Positions 1-11,797 of a stretch of 64,000 bases of DNA are shown piece after piece. The stretch spans positions 4,417,001 through 4,481,000 of the forward strand of contig CM060831.1 of the NCBI GenBank assembly GCA_030762175.1, given 5' to 3'. Made by a program: the position numbers and the translations under genes. The stretch's first letter is position 1, and every line of letters starts with the position of its first letter. This DNA is from Metallyticus violacea. Taxonomy: Eukaryota; Arthropoda; Insecta; Mantodea; Metallyticidae. Below the pieces are notes generated by a model. That model ran no database searches and was not told where the DNA came from. It saw nothing but the letters and a program-made list of their open reading frames with translations.

Positions 1-147
1 CATGAGACCCATACTTTACTTCCCTTCCAAAGGAAACCATGCTTAGAATTTTTACGCCCGAAAAAATCCATTGATCCTGTCCAGGTTTGAACCTGCAATT
101 TTGGGTTTAGGAGTCAAGTATGGTTACCACTACACCACCAGGACTGA
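1..147 (-). repeat. SINE-A (tRNA-derived), cut by window edge
   Basis: On the minus strand the tRNA-like head is at 147-70: A box TGGTGTAGTGG and a mutated B box, ending in CAGGAC. Part of the family body (GAAGGAAGT-like block, here TTCCCTTCC on plus) follows to the window edge. Same family as copies at 3.1, 14.1, 34.3, 50.7 and 63.2 kb. Confidence 0.8.
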
Positions 148-1270
148 CATTAACTTACTATATTATATTATATTTCACTGTGAAAATACCCACTATTCAA
201 AACTACTTAGGTGAATAAAGTTAAGAAAAAATGGGTTTCTCAGTATAAAAATAAATAAAAAATGGGGGAGAAGAGTTCAGATAAATTAAATCTTAGTGGT
301 ACTAGTATATTATAATTATATATATTGGTGTGTGCATCTGCTCTTGCTTTTCGTGTTAATTGATTTGTTGGGATGTGCTATGGCAATAACTATAGGCATT
401 CATAATTTTGTAATATACACAGAATACATAGAACTCATTAAATAAAAAAAGGGAAGATGCTTTAAAACTTTTGAAAGTTACAAGACCCTACAATACAGTC
501 AAAACCAAAACATAAAATGTATTGCATTTTTAGATCTGAAGATAATAAAACGTAATATCTGACTGAATTCAGCATCTACAGAAAAAGCACAAGACAATTA
601 TATTAAAGCCCATAGCTTTAATGCAAGATCATATAAGAAGCAGCATTTAACAGCATGACATGAAAGGCTAATAAAACATACAATGAATAAAAACAAATGC
701 AGTAATGAAGTATATTAGAAACTACAGAATTTGGGCATAATAAATTTAATGGAATAAGTTTATTCTTGGATACATTATGTTTGATATGAATTTTACGTTT
801 TAGTTAATGTAACATAATTAGTCTGAAAATTAAATACATGTGTATAAAATGATTTAGGCTTTTATTATTTCTGTAAATTTGTATAATTTTGTGCAAATCA
901 TGTTATATACTCTGTATCATACAAAAGAAGGAAATGTATTTTATTGTATTATATGTTGTACAAAGCAATTTAATGAACTATGAACAAACTTGTGGCATTT
1001 TTCCACTGCACACGTGTTTCCTGCCATTGATTGGAACAAGGTCATAATAGCTACAGATTGTCAGTGTGGATCTGATAATGGTAGAGTCAGTTGGTAAGGA
1101 AACTATTCCATGGTTGTGTCAGTGCTACTCTTGATAATGATACCTGCAGGTGGCAATAAGTACCATTCTGGCGTATAAGGAAAACACATCCCAAGTTGGT
1201 TCATAGTTCATTGGGTTGCTCTGTATTTATGGTGTAAGGTAACAGTAAAACTTCTTTAACTCTGTCACAG
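148..1270. other. No recognised feature
   Basis: AT-rich; no gene, repeat family or structure recognised. It would be intron if the exon at 1271 is real. Confidence 0.5.
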
Positions 1271-1379
1271 GGCAATGGCAGCTGCCCATGTCCTGCAGGA
1301 CCTTGCCCTTCCCCACCTGTCAGCAAGGAATCATGTGTTTGACGTTGGTCTCCGAGCTCGCCAGCTGTCAAGTGAGTAG
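1271..1379 (+). CDS. Unidentified GC-rich candidate exon (possibly terminal)
   Basis: A GC-rich island with balanced codons in AT-rich surroundings. A good acceptor (pyrimidine-rich tract ending CTGTCACAG at 1270) precedes an open frame from 1272: AMAAAHVLQDLALPHLSARN then HVFDVGLRARQLSSE and TAG at 1377-1379. The sequence AA|GTGAGT at 1370-1377 also makes a good donor. It could therefore be a terminal coding exon, an internal exon ending at 1371, or a first coding exon starting at the ATG at 1275. I do not recognise the protein. A terminal exon is slightly favoured because about 840 bp of repeat-free AT-rich sequence follows, ending in AATAAA at 2214-2219, like a 3' UTR. Transcript data would settle it. 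Confidence 0.42.
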
Positions 1380-2240
1380 TTAATGTGAACGCCAGCGAGC
1401 TGACTTTCTAGTCTAGTTTTTCAAGCTCATCCCAAGGAGCAGAAATCTCTGGGCAAATGTGGAAGCTTGATAACTTGGAAAATCAAAGCAGCATCCAAGA
1501 TCGAATTTATAAACTGTCCAAAATCAACATGCACTACTACAGATAATGCTAGCTAAATGTTTTAAGGAAGAAGACAAAGATTGAGAAATCAGTGAACAGT
1601 TTGTAGTGTTGTCCTGATAATAATGGTTCCAGCTGAAAAAGTAAATTATAACCGTGCATGTTGCAATGTTGGTTTGTAAAATATGTTGTTTACTCTGAAA
1701 TATTTTGCAACATTGCTTGCCAGCTGGACAGATCTCAACCAAAGAGATTTTGGATACAAAATGAATTCACTTTAGAGACAAATGTTAACTTAGCAATGGC
1801 AATCATAAACTGATATTTTATGTTTAAAGTTTCTTTGATTTTGTATTTGGTAAATTTTGAACTGCATTCTAGCCTAAAAACTTAACAATGTTTTATTTTT
1901 TAAATGTGATATAGCTCTTGCAGTGCCGAAGTTTATCAAATAGAGCCATGTTGTTACATACAATAGATATCTTTGTGTGATTAATCATTTATTTGGTTCA
2001 TTTTTCATCAAATCTACATTACTTTTGTAAATGTTTTATGTGAACATAAGCAGCCTAAAACTGCCCTGTTTCAGTTTGCACTTATAGTAAATTATGTTTA
2101 GATGTTAGGTGTATGGTTCAGTGGAACTGCTGAAATTTTCATGTAATTGCAGTTTACAGCACTGATGTTTATCATGAAACTACGGTGTGGTCCATGTAAA
2201 TTTTTACCATTTCAATAAATTATAATTTAAAATAACTCAG
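1380..2240 (+). other. Possible 3' UTR with poly(A) signal
   Basis: No repeat family seen. AT-rich sequence after the candidate stop at 1377-1379, with a canonical AATAAA at 2214-2219 in an A/T-rich context. Called a UTR only because of the candidate exon upstream. Confidence 0.3.
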
Positions 2241-2479
2241 AGATATCTGTACACCATGTAGCAGGAGTTACAAATGCTCTAAATATAATTATGCACATAC
2301 ATTCTGAATAGCCCCTGAAGCTATTAGATTTGACAATCTGGGAGGTCACAACTTCTTTGAAATGTGCTCTTTTGCGAGAAGGTCTTTGTCTGAAGGCCAA
2401 CATTTTGCTGACAGATCATTTGATTTTGATTTTGTAGAGGTCTTGCCTCAGTATGACTATTTTCTTGCAAAACCATGCA

Positions 2480-3060
2480 AGAGAGCACTGAAATATATGG
2501 TGTGAATCAAAAATACTTCGACATATGTTGGGGGCAGGATTTTCATACCAAAACAAGGGGAAAATGTCATATTAACATATGCAAAAATGCTTTGTTTTTG
2601 AGTTATTATTGAAAGAACATTTTACAATGACACATTATTGATTTAAAATTGTCAACACAGAGAAAATGTTAAAAATGCCCTCCTCTTGCTTGTACACATG
2701 CATGAGCTCATCGGATTAATTAACTGTTGCACCCTTTCAAAGACACCCACATGATGTAGAATGATTTTGCGGACTTCTGTGACACTTGAATAAAGTGTCT
2801 CTGCATTTGTAATTTTCTTTGCATAAACTAATGCCCCACAGATAAAAATCCATAAGATTGAGGTTGGGTGAACATGCAAGTCATAGAACTGATTCTCTGC
2901 TACCTATCTATTTGCCATGATAGATATTAGCCAGTGCATCTCTAACAATGTGACCAAAATGTGCTGGAGCCCCATCATGTATAAACCATATGATTCTTCT
3001 TAATGCCAGGGGCACATTCTGCAGAAAGTCTGAAAGAGTATTCTGAATAAAGTCCCTTTA
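2480..3060 (-). pseudogene. DDE transposase relic, HDGAPPH-type (C-terminal part)
   Basis: Minus-strand translation in several frames gives a degraded Tc1/mariner-superfamily transposase C-terminus. Recognisable pieces in order are a stretch like HMVYTxWGSSTFWSHC (where family members read QHDGAPPHFAxHVR), a line resembling PQSYGFLSVGHxFMQ (P-LDFFLWG-LK), and TLYSSVTEVRKIILHH with GVFERVQQLINPMSSCMC and ARGGHF. These align with the usual EDL-x-RI...GVFERVRxS--RRCxAC-E--GGHFE ending. Frameshifts and stops throughout; an old, dead copy. Same family as the relic at 18560-18970. Confidence 0.6.
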
Positions 3061-3082
3061 GACATTACTAAGGGAACACATG

Positions 3083-3365
3083 GATCTGCCGAGTCACCAA
3101 CAATTCCACATACCTGCCTTCTAAACAAGATCACGTGTTTGATCCTGGCCAGGACCAATAAATTTTTTCGGGCTTAAAAATCCTAAGTATGGCTTCCTTC
3201 AGAAGGGAAGTAAAGCCATGAGTGCCATGTCGTACATTAACAGCATGATAAAGAACTTAAAGTATGAAAAAGAGGCCTCTGAGCAAAATTTGTCTGCCAT
3301 TTTATGCCCTGATTTGAATGGGACACTGATGACCTTACATCCTTATGCTCATTACCATTTGTTCA
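3083..3365 (+). repeat. SINE-A, diverged full-length copy
   Basis: Plus orientation. Diverged tRNA-like head at 3083-3155 (B-box-like TGTTTGATCC, then GGCCAGGACC), then the family body with AATCCTAAGTATGGCTTCC and AAGTAAAGCCATGAG, then GAGGCCTCTGAGCAAA and a 3' part with GGGACACTGATGACC. Confidence 0.75.
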
Positions 3366-4181
3366 CATAAAACTCATACCTGCCCGCTCAAAAAATGAAT
3401 ATGCTGCTATGTAATTGTAGTAGGTATACACAACACAAGTGACAGGCTAACCACAAATATGCAGAAATGATAAATGTAAACAATTCTCCATAGTATTAAA
3501 TCCAGGATACAATGAGTGCATCAGTAGATTTACCTGTATCAAGAACATCACTTGTTTATCTGACAAAAGGAATTTTGTAACAAGTTGCTGAATTATATCT
3601 GGAAATACATTGAACATACACTTTCAATAATAATTAAAAAACAATGTATTTCTGGACATTTTTTCACTGTTTTGGTTTGAGGAACCTGCTCCTAATGTTT
3701 GTCAAGTATTCCTTATGTAGTCTTGAAGGAGAATATTGAATCAGGACAATGGCACATCATTAAACTCAGTCTGACATCATACCACAATTGACTGCCTAGC
3801 AACCAATTGAAATATGAGCAGCTTCCCATATGCCTGAAAGAGATGATTACATATCGAGAGGGTATACTGCTCATCAACTGATGAGCAAAATGTTGGCAAA
3901 ACCAAGCCTGAAGGTGCTGCCTTCATCAAAAAGCCTAGCTATTATAAACTGGCCCTGAAAGCCTAAGCATCCATCTAATAAAGAAACTGCTTTGTGTATG
4001 ACTTGTAGTGCCATCTTGCTGGAAGCAGCATTCCATATAACTTGTGCCACAAAGGACCATGCAGTGAAGAAAATACGGCTAATGATTCTCAAGCAAATAT
4101 TAAGCACCAAAATGCAATGAAGTTTGGTGAATAACATGAGAATCAGTGCAGTTTATGTCTGATAAAGCAGATGGATGATGT

Positions 4182-4360
4182 AACACTGTCCTGCAGTAAT
4201 CTTGTTTAAAAACAAATGGTGGTAGGTAAGCTCAAGCCATTTGATGGTTGCAAAATAGATTAACTCAGGAATTTAAAAGTTAGTTCATTTTGCAACCATC
4301 AAATGGCTTGAGCTTACCTATCATCATTTGTTTTAAACAAGATTACTGAAGAACAGTGTT
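4182..4360. repeat. Foldback, arms about 75 bp
   Basis: Left arm 4182-4257 and right arm 4287-4360 are imperfect reverse complements (mostly matched, a few mismatches) around a 29-nt spacer. The arms contain AAGCTCAAGCCATTTGATGG and its complement. No ribozyme motif or coding capacity seen; relation to the PLE-type foldbacks elsewhere is unproven. Confidence 0.8.
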
Positions 4361-4429
4361 CTAAATATTTTGACTCAAGAGATAACTAATACATTCTTAA
4401 TTTGTTGGCAAGTTGATTTAATACTCTTA

Positions 4430-4535
4430 TGCTCTTGAATTACACACTTGTAAGTGGAGCAATAAGAGTGGTACTTTGATTCAATCATACAATGATCTTA
4501 ATTATATGATTAGCTTCACGTACAAATTGCAATTA
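4430..4535 (-). mobile_element. Penelope-like element 3' terminus fragment
   Basis: On the minus strand the sequence runs GTGAAGCTAATCATATAATT, then ATCATTGTATGATT, then ACTCTTATTGCTCCACTTAC. It matches the inverted terminal sequence of the PLE copies at 26.95, 49.75 and 54.84 kb. Confidence 0.5.
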
Positions 4536-4636
4536 ACATTTCTAGTTATTTGATTCTTGTTTTTGATGATGAAAATTCTTTCCTATGCTGTTAGTTCTAT
4601 TGGATTTTAGCATATTTCGATAAGTTTAGTGGAAGT

Positions 4637-4800
4637 GTTTATGACTACTAATCTGAAGTTCTCGGGTTTGATTCCTGGTATGGCCAAACTGTCTGGGTAA
4701 GATTTTTTTTTGCAGTTTTTCCTTACTCTAAGAAGAAATACCAGATAGCTTTAAGGCATCAAGGATTCTGAAATTAATTTCATTTCATTCATCCCTATAT
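4637..4800 (+). repeat. SINE-B (tRNA-derived)
   Basis: B-box-like GGGTTTGATTCC at about 4663, then GTCTGGGTAAG, a T-rich run, CCAGATAGCTTTAAGGCATC and a 3' end in TTTCATTTCATTCAT. Shares these blocks with copies at 10.9 and 37.5 kb. Confidence 0.7.
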
Positions 4801-5839
4801 AAGTTTAAGGAGACCTCTGGTGCAGTACAACCATATCATGTTAACCTCACCTCCAGTGGGACAATGTAGCAGCAACCTATGAGCATCCCAGCCTCAAACA
4901 TCTGCTACAATATTGTCATGCCATGGGGGCATGCCCACAAATTCAATCTCCTTGAAGAGCAAGAGCTACTTTCAATTTTCTTACATATAATAAATTTGTA
5001 AACTTGCTCAGAATATGACAAACACCAAATTTTGTTAAAAATGACCTTATATAAAAATCCTGCAGTCAAATAGAAAGATTGCAATTTATATTTTTTAATA
5101 TTAGATAAAAATATATACATATAAAAATTGATTGGAATGGTAAAAAGGTATATTAGATCATCCTGTATTTTAAAATGTTTATCCTCAAGTATTTTTAAAT
5201 ATTTAAAAATTAAAGAAATGTATTCACATTTTTTTGTAATATCTATCTTACATTTAGCTATTCAGCATTTTTTGTCATTCATACTTTTCAAAAATCTTGC
5301 ACAAAACTGTACTCTAAGTATCATAGATTTGTAAATACTCTTCTTATTTTATTCCAATACAATAAAATTTGTTGGTATGTAATTATGTTCCTGAAAAAAA
5401 TTACTTTCTTATGGTCAGTTATAAAATATGTTGTATAAACTTTTCAGTGTGCATAAGAATCTGAAATGTACATTTTATTCAGTATTGCTGAAAAGTTTTC
5501 AATTTGAATCAAATGTTATGGTGTATATGATCTGTGCCTAACTGTGACAAAGGAATATAGGTATTGCTTTTTGTACTTGCCTAATACTGAAGCAGTATGT
5601 CCACAGTGGCCTAGATTGATTAATTGTTGGCCTAGGATGTTAATTGTGCAAGCTTCAGCTATTGAAGGAAACTATGATATGGTTGCTTGTGAGTGTACTG
5701 TCATAAATACTGTCATAACTGTGAGAAATGTGAGCTTTGCTATTAAATATTATAAATTTAATGTTTTTGAATAATGACATGAACTTCACTTATAGAACTT
5801 TTAATAAGATATGTTTCAGTAACATTCATTAACTGACTG

Positions 5840-6662
5840 GTAAGTTTTTTGCTGTTTGGTCTGGTTGTGGTTGGGTCTGATTGCATCTCTTGATATCTGT
5901 TGGCCAGAGTATGAATTGACTAAATTCATCCTGAAGTGTAATGAAAAAATTTATTAATTTATCATATTTTTTTAAAATGAAAAATTTTTCCCATGTAGAT
6001 AGTTCTATTGGAATAGGCATTTCTTTTTTTAAAAAAATGGCTTCTACTTAATTTCATGATTGTGTTCCCAAAAATGAATTGCTACAGTCAATTTTTCCAA
6101 ATGTTTTAGCCAGGTGCTTCTAAAATGTTCTTTCTTCCTTTTTTCCAAATTTCTCTTAGTTTTTCCTATATATTTTAAATTGCAATCTGAGCATTCTGTT
6201 GCATGCATACCTGATTCATTCTCTGGAGATATGCTGTCTTTCAACGAAGTATCTAATAAGTCTTTATATAGAATTTATTTTGTGGTGCACAATTTATGCC
6301 ATATTCTTTGAAAATCTTCCCAAACTTGTGATTATATGTTAATCTACTGTATTTGTTAAATCTTTTTTAATATTGTATTAGTACTGTATTCATTTATTAT
6401 TGCTGTATTGAATATATATTGTAATTCTTTTTTGTAATCTGTTTTAACTAATCTGTGTACCAAACTATTGAAAATGGCATATTTATGTGGAATTGAGCTA
6501 TAGTTATTTTTTTATGTAGTTATTTGTATCTGTTCCATTTCTATAAATACCAAAGTTGAATTTGTATGATTATTAATGATGTTTAAATCTAAAAATGGGA
6601 GTTCTTCTTTTTATCAGTTGCTATGGTGAATTTTATGATTTTTCCTTTGTACATTAAAACAA
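5840..6662 (-). pseudogene. Penelope-like element, RT end plus GIY-YIG endonuclease (dead)
   Basis: Minus-strand reading. From about 6600 an RT C-terminal stretch (EELPFLDLNIINNH, later FNSLVHRLVKTDYKKEL) leads into an endonuclease at 6244-6044 with SGMHATECSDC and LKYIGKTKRN. These are the GIY-YIG and cysteine motifs of PLE endonucleases, with the first Y of GIY lost. Stops and shifts lie between. Lies head-to-head with the copy starting at 6670. Confidence 0.75.
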
Positions 6663-6669
6663 TTTAAAG

Positions 6670-7260
6670 CATCTAATGAATATTTATTAAGAATTACAAA
6701 TGCAGCAGATTAACATTACAAGTTTGGGAAGATCTTCAAAAAAACACAACATAAAATTAGCATCACAAAATAAATAAATTATATTAAGTTCTTCACTAAG
6801 AGGCAGCATACCATCAGAAAAAATATCAGGCATACATGCAATAGAATGCTCATATTGCAATTCAAAATACATTATTAGAAAAACAGAAAAATTTGGAAAC
6901 CAGGAAGAAAGAATAATTTAGAAATATCTGGCAAACACAATTGGAAATAACTCATTTTTGGGAACACTACCATGAAATTAAGTAAGCCAATTTGTTAAAA
7001 GAAATGCATACTTCAATAGAACTATTCACATGGGTAAACATTTTCATTTTAAATATTGAAATAAATTAATGAATTTTGATATTCGCATTCCACCTCTGGA
7101 CAAATTCAGTAAATTCCTATTCTAGCCCACAGAGGTTGATAGAGAAGCAATCAGATCCAGCTACAATACCAAACAGCCCAAAACTTACCAAGCAGTCAAT
7201 CAATAGTTGAAGATGGGAACAAAGATTCCGGAAACAGGTTCTAATTTAAAACACTGTAAA
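6670..7260 (+). pseudogene. Penelope-like element, endonuclease plus ribozyme-like 3' end
   Basis: Plus-strand, shorter partner of the copy at 5840-6662. It contains the same region (KFGKIFKKTQHKI-like then SGIHAIECSYC, YIIRKTEKFGN). It ends in a degenerate hammerhead-like motif at 7200-7245 (TTGAAGA, hairpin GGGAAC/ATTCC, GGAAACAGGTTC). Frameshifted. Confidence 0.7.
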
Positions 7261-7350
7261 TAAAACTTGTATCAATATTTGGAAACATTCAATTTAAAAT
7301 ATTTCATAATATTGTACTTATGAAGCTGTTGACAATGGAGTGATAATATA

Positions 7351-7486
7351 TCCTAAACTTAGATATTCATTTTTTTTACACTACACTCCATTTACTTACA
7401 TAAAAGTAAAACATGTTTTGGGAGAATCTTATTTTTATGTAAGTAAATGGAGTGTAGTGTAAAAAAATTAATACCTAAGTTTAGGA
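7351..7486. repeat. Foldback with PLE-type core, arms about 54 bp
   Basis: Arms 7351-7404 and 7432-7486 are near-perfect reverse complements. The loop contains AAAACATGTTTTGGGAG, which on the minus strand is the 3' half of the hammerhead-like motif (stem II side, AAAA, ACATGT). The left flank (GAAGCTGTTGACAATGGAG) recurs at the 25.6 kb palindrome, so they are one family. Confidence 0.85.
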
Positions 7487-8131
7487 TTTAAAATATTTCA
7501 TTGCTTCACTGTCAATAGCTTCTAAACTCATATAAATATACATTAAATGTTACGACTTCTGAATTCTAGCATTGATTTTAATGTATAAGCAAATAACACT
7601 GTTTGTCTCAGGGATTTTAGTGTCTAGAAAAACAAGTTTGAGTATCCAAAATGCCCAATGACTTGTAGTTTAGAAGTCAAGAATCTTTATGACTGATTGT
7701 TCTAAACCAATGTTGCACTGGAAAATTTAGTGTGATTGTTAAACCTAATGTGATTTTTTTGACAAGATTGTTGAGGTTTATTCTTCTGGCCTGTTCTGAG
7801 CCTTAACATGGCTGTTGGCTAGGTTATTTCTTTCATTTTATTTAATAAAAACAAGTGCTTTGTTGATACAGATCAAGTTAAGTTAGTTCTAGTGTTTTAT
7901 CAATAAAAACATTTTAAACTAAAATCAGAAAAAAATCAAGTAAAAAGTTCTTTGATGATGCTGGTAAGCTAAAGATCTGTATTTCAACTTTTGGCCATGT
8001 TTCAATTTGAAATCCTAGCCAATGCATGGCTTTTGTGCAAATGACATCTAAATATAAAAATAAAATAAAATAATTAACATTGAATCATACAATGATATCA
8101 ATTAATAATTAACATTGTTTTTCAATATGTA

Positions 8132-8400
8132 TGAAGGGTGACTAGAAAATAACTACACTTTTGTTCTAAAAAAATGTATTCAACAGATTGTAAGTTTTAA
8201 ATGTTATCACCTTCAAAATATTCCCCTCTCTGATTCCACCAGCATTGATGCAAATCTTCCACTGCTGGAAGGCTTCTTCTGTTATTTTCTTAAGAGTCCT
8301 GTAGCTTTTTCCTTCATTACATATAGTCTCACAGTGAGCACATTGTGAATTGGTGCATTGTCTGGTGAAGAATCCATGAGCCATTTTTCCACATTTCAGG
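8132..8400 (-). pseudogene. Mariner-type transposase relic, C-terminal part
   Basis: Starts after a TA with TGAAGGGTGACTAGAAA, a plausible terminal repeat. Minus-strand pieces: SWILHQTMHQFTMCSL (cf. WILHQDNAPAHTALSV) and ITEEAFQQWKICINAGGIRE with GNIL, the usual W-CI--G-YFEGDNI ending. The N-terminal part of the same transposase type lies at 9450-9890, separated by another element. Confidence 0.6.
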
Positions 8401-8429
8401 TCTTCTTTTTGTCACCTTCTCACAAAGTA

Positions 8430-9100
8430 TTGTTAAAACTTATTTGGATGGGTGGCTGGCTTAACAGGGGGGAAGCATGCTGTTTGCCAGCAGAGTCAAT
8501 ATTCACAGCCCCTCAAATTCAAGTGCATAGACTTTCACAGTATACCCAAGACAATTTTTTGGTCTTAAAGTGACATTTTGCATACAAGATTGGGTTTTTC
8601 TGCACTCCAGTATCTTTGTTTTGTGTTGCTATATGCCATGTAAATAAAACCATAGTTGGTCTGTAATAAAAAATGAAATGAAATGCAGGTCAATAGAGTC
8701 AACATTAATATTATCCACCACCCAATTGCATTAATTAACTCTATTCACATTATTGCATGGTTGCAATTCGTAAACTACAGTTATCTTATAGGATGTTTTA
8801 ATTTTAAAAGTTTAATGGCATTCCAAGCCAGGTTTTGCAAAATTCCTGATTCCTACGTAATCTTTCTCAAAGATTTCTTTGGACTTTGTTGTAACTTTTC
8901 TGCAATGCCATTAAGATTTTCTATAAGAACATGGTGTTTTACTTTCAGTTTCTTATCGAGAACAGATCCCATTTCCCTAAATCTATTCACAAGATTATGA
9001 ACTGCTTCTCTGTGAGGCACAGGAACAGCAAGAAATCTGTCTATAAATCACCTTCTTACTTCCGTACATGAGTTTGTTGTCACATAGGAATTATACAGAC
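8430..9100 (-). pseudogene. Second Tc1/mariner-type transposase relic (nested)
   Basis: Minus strand: DRFLAVPVPHREAVHNLVNR, FREMGSVLDKKLKVKH, QRSPKKSLRKITQESGI, KLLKLKHP, and further on RYWSAEKPN and CKMSLxDQKIVLGIL. This order (HTH, R-SP-KSLR, YWSxENPH, PLHDQKVGVWC) is typical of a transposase family common in arthropods. Multiple stops. Confidence 0.6.
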
Positions 9101-9449
9101 TTTTTGGCATTATAACAGTAATAACACACTATAACACTGACACATGGTCTGACAATGTTCAACTCCTGTACAGTACAAAGACTTTGCATCAGCACATGGA
9201 GAGGCGTGAAAGTGGGAGGGAACAGAACTGGTTAGAAATAAGGCAAGTGAATCCCCATTAAGCTGGCCATGCATCCAAATGAAGGCTCTGTTGTAGATCT
9301 GATTAACAGACACTCTGTTCACATGAATCATCACTCAGATATTGGAAAAACAAGCATCATTTGTTTAAATTTTGGTTTTCTCATTTGTGCCTTCTTCTGT
9401 CTTGGGGAGCTGGGACTCTTCCACTGCATGGACTGGTGCTTAGTTTGTG

Positions 9450-9890
9450 AGTCGTATTGAAAAAAACCATGATTCACATTTGATAAAAAGTTAAGATAAT
9501 TTTCAATTTGTTCACAATGTTCACTTGAGTTTGCATCTGCTCAAGAGTGGGGGTTCTTGGCACACTTTTTGAGCACACTATTTTCATGTAAAAATATTTG
9601 TATAAAATCTGCCAAACAGTTTTCTTAGCACTGCCGTTTCAGCAAATGCTCAGACAACTATTTGTTCTTACAATTGCACCAATTTTTTAGATGTTATAAT
9701 CAGTTTTTAATGTGCAAAGGTGGTTATCCTTCCCTCTTTTAAACTTTTTGAACCCACATAAACTTGAGGACAAGATAGACTTTCAACTTGCAGCATACCA
9801 TAAGTTTCTGTAGTGGATTTTCCAACTTTTGCAAGGAATTTCACATTCATGTGCTGCTCGACTCTTGCACTAAACATTTTTCCAACACAG
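9450..9890 (-). pseudogene. Mariner-type transposase relic, N-terminal part
   Basis: Minus strand: VEQHMNVKFLAKVGKSTTET then YGMLQ, and later CAQKVCQEPPLLSRCKLK. It matches the VEQRxNVKFxVKLxKSxxET...KMVPRxLTxEQ layout of this transposase type. Stops present. Probably continuous, before the insertion, with 8132-8400. Confidence 0.6.
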
Positions 9891-10329
9891 GTGTTTACTC
9901 CAAACAAAGACTATCACATGAGCTCCTTGGCACACAACCTCAAATATTTTAGGCTGGAAAAGAGTAAACCAGGTTGACCTCTCCGCTCTCTGCTTTAAAC
10001 ATCACAGGGAACTGTAGCAAAGAAATAAGTCTAGTTATTTAATAGCCATCCCTCTACATTAGAAGTTACCCATATTAAATTTGATATCTTGCAAAGTTGT
10101 CAACCACTGTTTCTAACTAATAGTATTTCTCAACAGCATGACCTGGTACTTTATCACCAGGGCATGTGCAATAAAACACTAGCTCTTTATAACGGCAAAC
10201 AAGTCGGCACTTAATGATGAATATAAGAATCAACGCAGTGAAACAATCTTAAAATCTTAGGTAGATTAAAAGTGAAACTACTTAAAATCCTGTCAGCACA
10301 TTAAAACACTCTTGCGTTCCACTCTTAAA

Positions 10330-10915
10330 ATTTTTTAAAAAACTGGGACATGTTTCGTGAGTCATTGTCAACCATGAAGGACTAACGGATTAATCTAAAT
10401 TGGCGGTGTAAGTGACTGAGTGTTCTGGTGGTCTATTGATGAACTTATACAATATTGATGTTGTCTGCTTCTGGAATATCGAAATTCATGAGTTTATGTT
10501 CATATTTTTTTATGAAAATTTTTTCCCATATACTGAGTTCCTTTGAGTGTTGCACTGCTTTTAATAAAGTGATATCCTTCTCAATTTCATGGTGTTCATT
10601 CCAAAAAATGTGCTGCAACTGCTGATTTTTCTATTTGTTTGTGTTTAATATTTCTCCAGTGTTCCTTTAATCTGATACCTATGTTCCTTTTTGTCTTGCC
10701 TAAGTACACTTTTTCACAGTCTTTGCAATTAATTCTATATATGCCAGAATTTTCTTCTTTGGGTCTGGGGTCTGTTTTATTTAATTTCAACAGTTTGCCA
10801 ACACTGTACTTATTTTTAGGTGCTAAAGAGATGTTGTACTGTTTGAAGATTTTCAGAAATTTATTATTGAGGTATGAGTGGTAAGTGAACTTATGGTAAG
10901 TTCAACAATGATTTG
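10330..10915 (-). pseudogene. Penelope-like element with GIY-YIG endonuclease and ribozyme-like end
   Basis: Minus strand. The endonuclease at 10790-10596 reads EENSGIYRINCKDCEKVYLG, KTKRNIGIRLKEHWRNIKHK, QIEKSAVAAHF. GIY, Y-G, the two cysteines and H are all present. Upstream is a piece of the RT-EN linker (KIFKQYNISLAPKNK). Downstream, at 10341-10372, is a hammerhead-like remnant: GTTGACAATGACTCAC then GAAACATGTCCC. The frame breaks after the endonuclease. Confidence 0.78.
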
Positions 10916-10921
10916 ATGTTC

Positions 10922-11104
10922 TCCTTGGTCTAGTCATAACATTTGCAACTAGCAATCTTAAAGTCCTGGTTTCGAAACGTAGTCAGGTCAAGTTGTCTAG
11001 GTAAGGTTTTTTTGCATTTTTTCTTTACCCTGAGAAGATGAATGCCAGATAGCTTTAAGGTTCCAAGGACTCTGAGCTCATTTACGGCATCATAAATAAT
11101 TTAA
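10922..11104 (+). repeat. SINE-B
   Basis: Head GGTCTAGTCATAACATTTGC, B-box-like CTGGTTTCGAAAC, TTGTCTAGGTAAGG, a T run, CCAGATAGCTTTAAGG and the tail ATTTCATTCATTCC. Next to a SINE-C copy in the same orientation. Confidence 0.75.
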
Positions 11105-11106
11105 TT

Positions 11107-11382
11107 TCATTCATTCCAATATAGACTGCCATTAGTGGCTGAGTTTGTTAAGGTGCAGACTCGTGAAATAGGAGGTTTGGGGTTCATTACGCAACAGGAC
11201 TGTCCTCCCTGGCTGAAGTTTTTCAGGTTTTTCTCAGTCCTCATAAATGGCAAATGCTGAGAAGGTCCCTAAACTTAGGCCTGGAATCCTTTCCCAGTTT
11301 ATCATTTCATTTCTTGTATCGCCACTGTCCACTGCCTGTGCTGCCTCAATAGTTAAAATAGGCACTAAACACTATTAAAAAA
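11107..11382 (+). repeat. SINE-C (tRNA-derived)
   Basis: tRNA-like head with a mutated B box (GGGGTTCATTACG). Body contains CCTGGCTGAAG, TTTTTCAGGTTTTTCTCAG, CCTCATAAATGGCAAATGCTG, AAACTTAGGCCTGGAATCC and TTTATCATTTCATTTC. Tail ends GGCACTAAACACTATT. Copies at 19.8, 29.0, 49.2 and 53.7 kb. Confidence 0.78.
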
Positions 11383-11617
11383 AAATCCATATAGAAATAC
11401 ACCTATAGTATTCAGTGCACAATCTACAGACATTGCCACAAGACCAATGCTGTCAAAGTGACAATAAAAGGGGGGGAAAACATTTACAGATTACAAACAT
11501 TCAATAAGACAGTAATCCTCTCAGATCCATCCAATAAATGCCCCCTGTCCTCAAAAATCAACAAAATTACAACAAATAATCAAAGTACTCTTCCCCTTTT
11601 AGGTCTAACCACAAACA

Positions 11618-11797
11618 AAGGAAATTGTGTAGCCTAAAACCATCAGACAGCTCCCTAATTTTCCTTACAAGGCAGGATGGACCCTGTTCCAGTGTTCTAG
11701 ATCTCCCTAACTTAGAAAAAGTCCTAAGTATGTACTAGGAATGGAACCTGGGCCTTCCAGCTAGCAGTCAGCAATGCTAACCACTAGAATAAGGTGA
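11618..11797 (-). repeat. SINE-D (tRNA-derived)
   Basis: On the minus strand: TAGTGGTTAGCATTGCTGAC (A box), CCAGGTTCCATTCC (B box), then AAGTTAGGGAGATCTAG, GGTCCATCCTGCC and GGGAGCTGTCTGATGG. Same block order as the copy at 46.34 kb. A short ACA/ATA repeat follows at 11801-11836. Confidence 0.65.
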
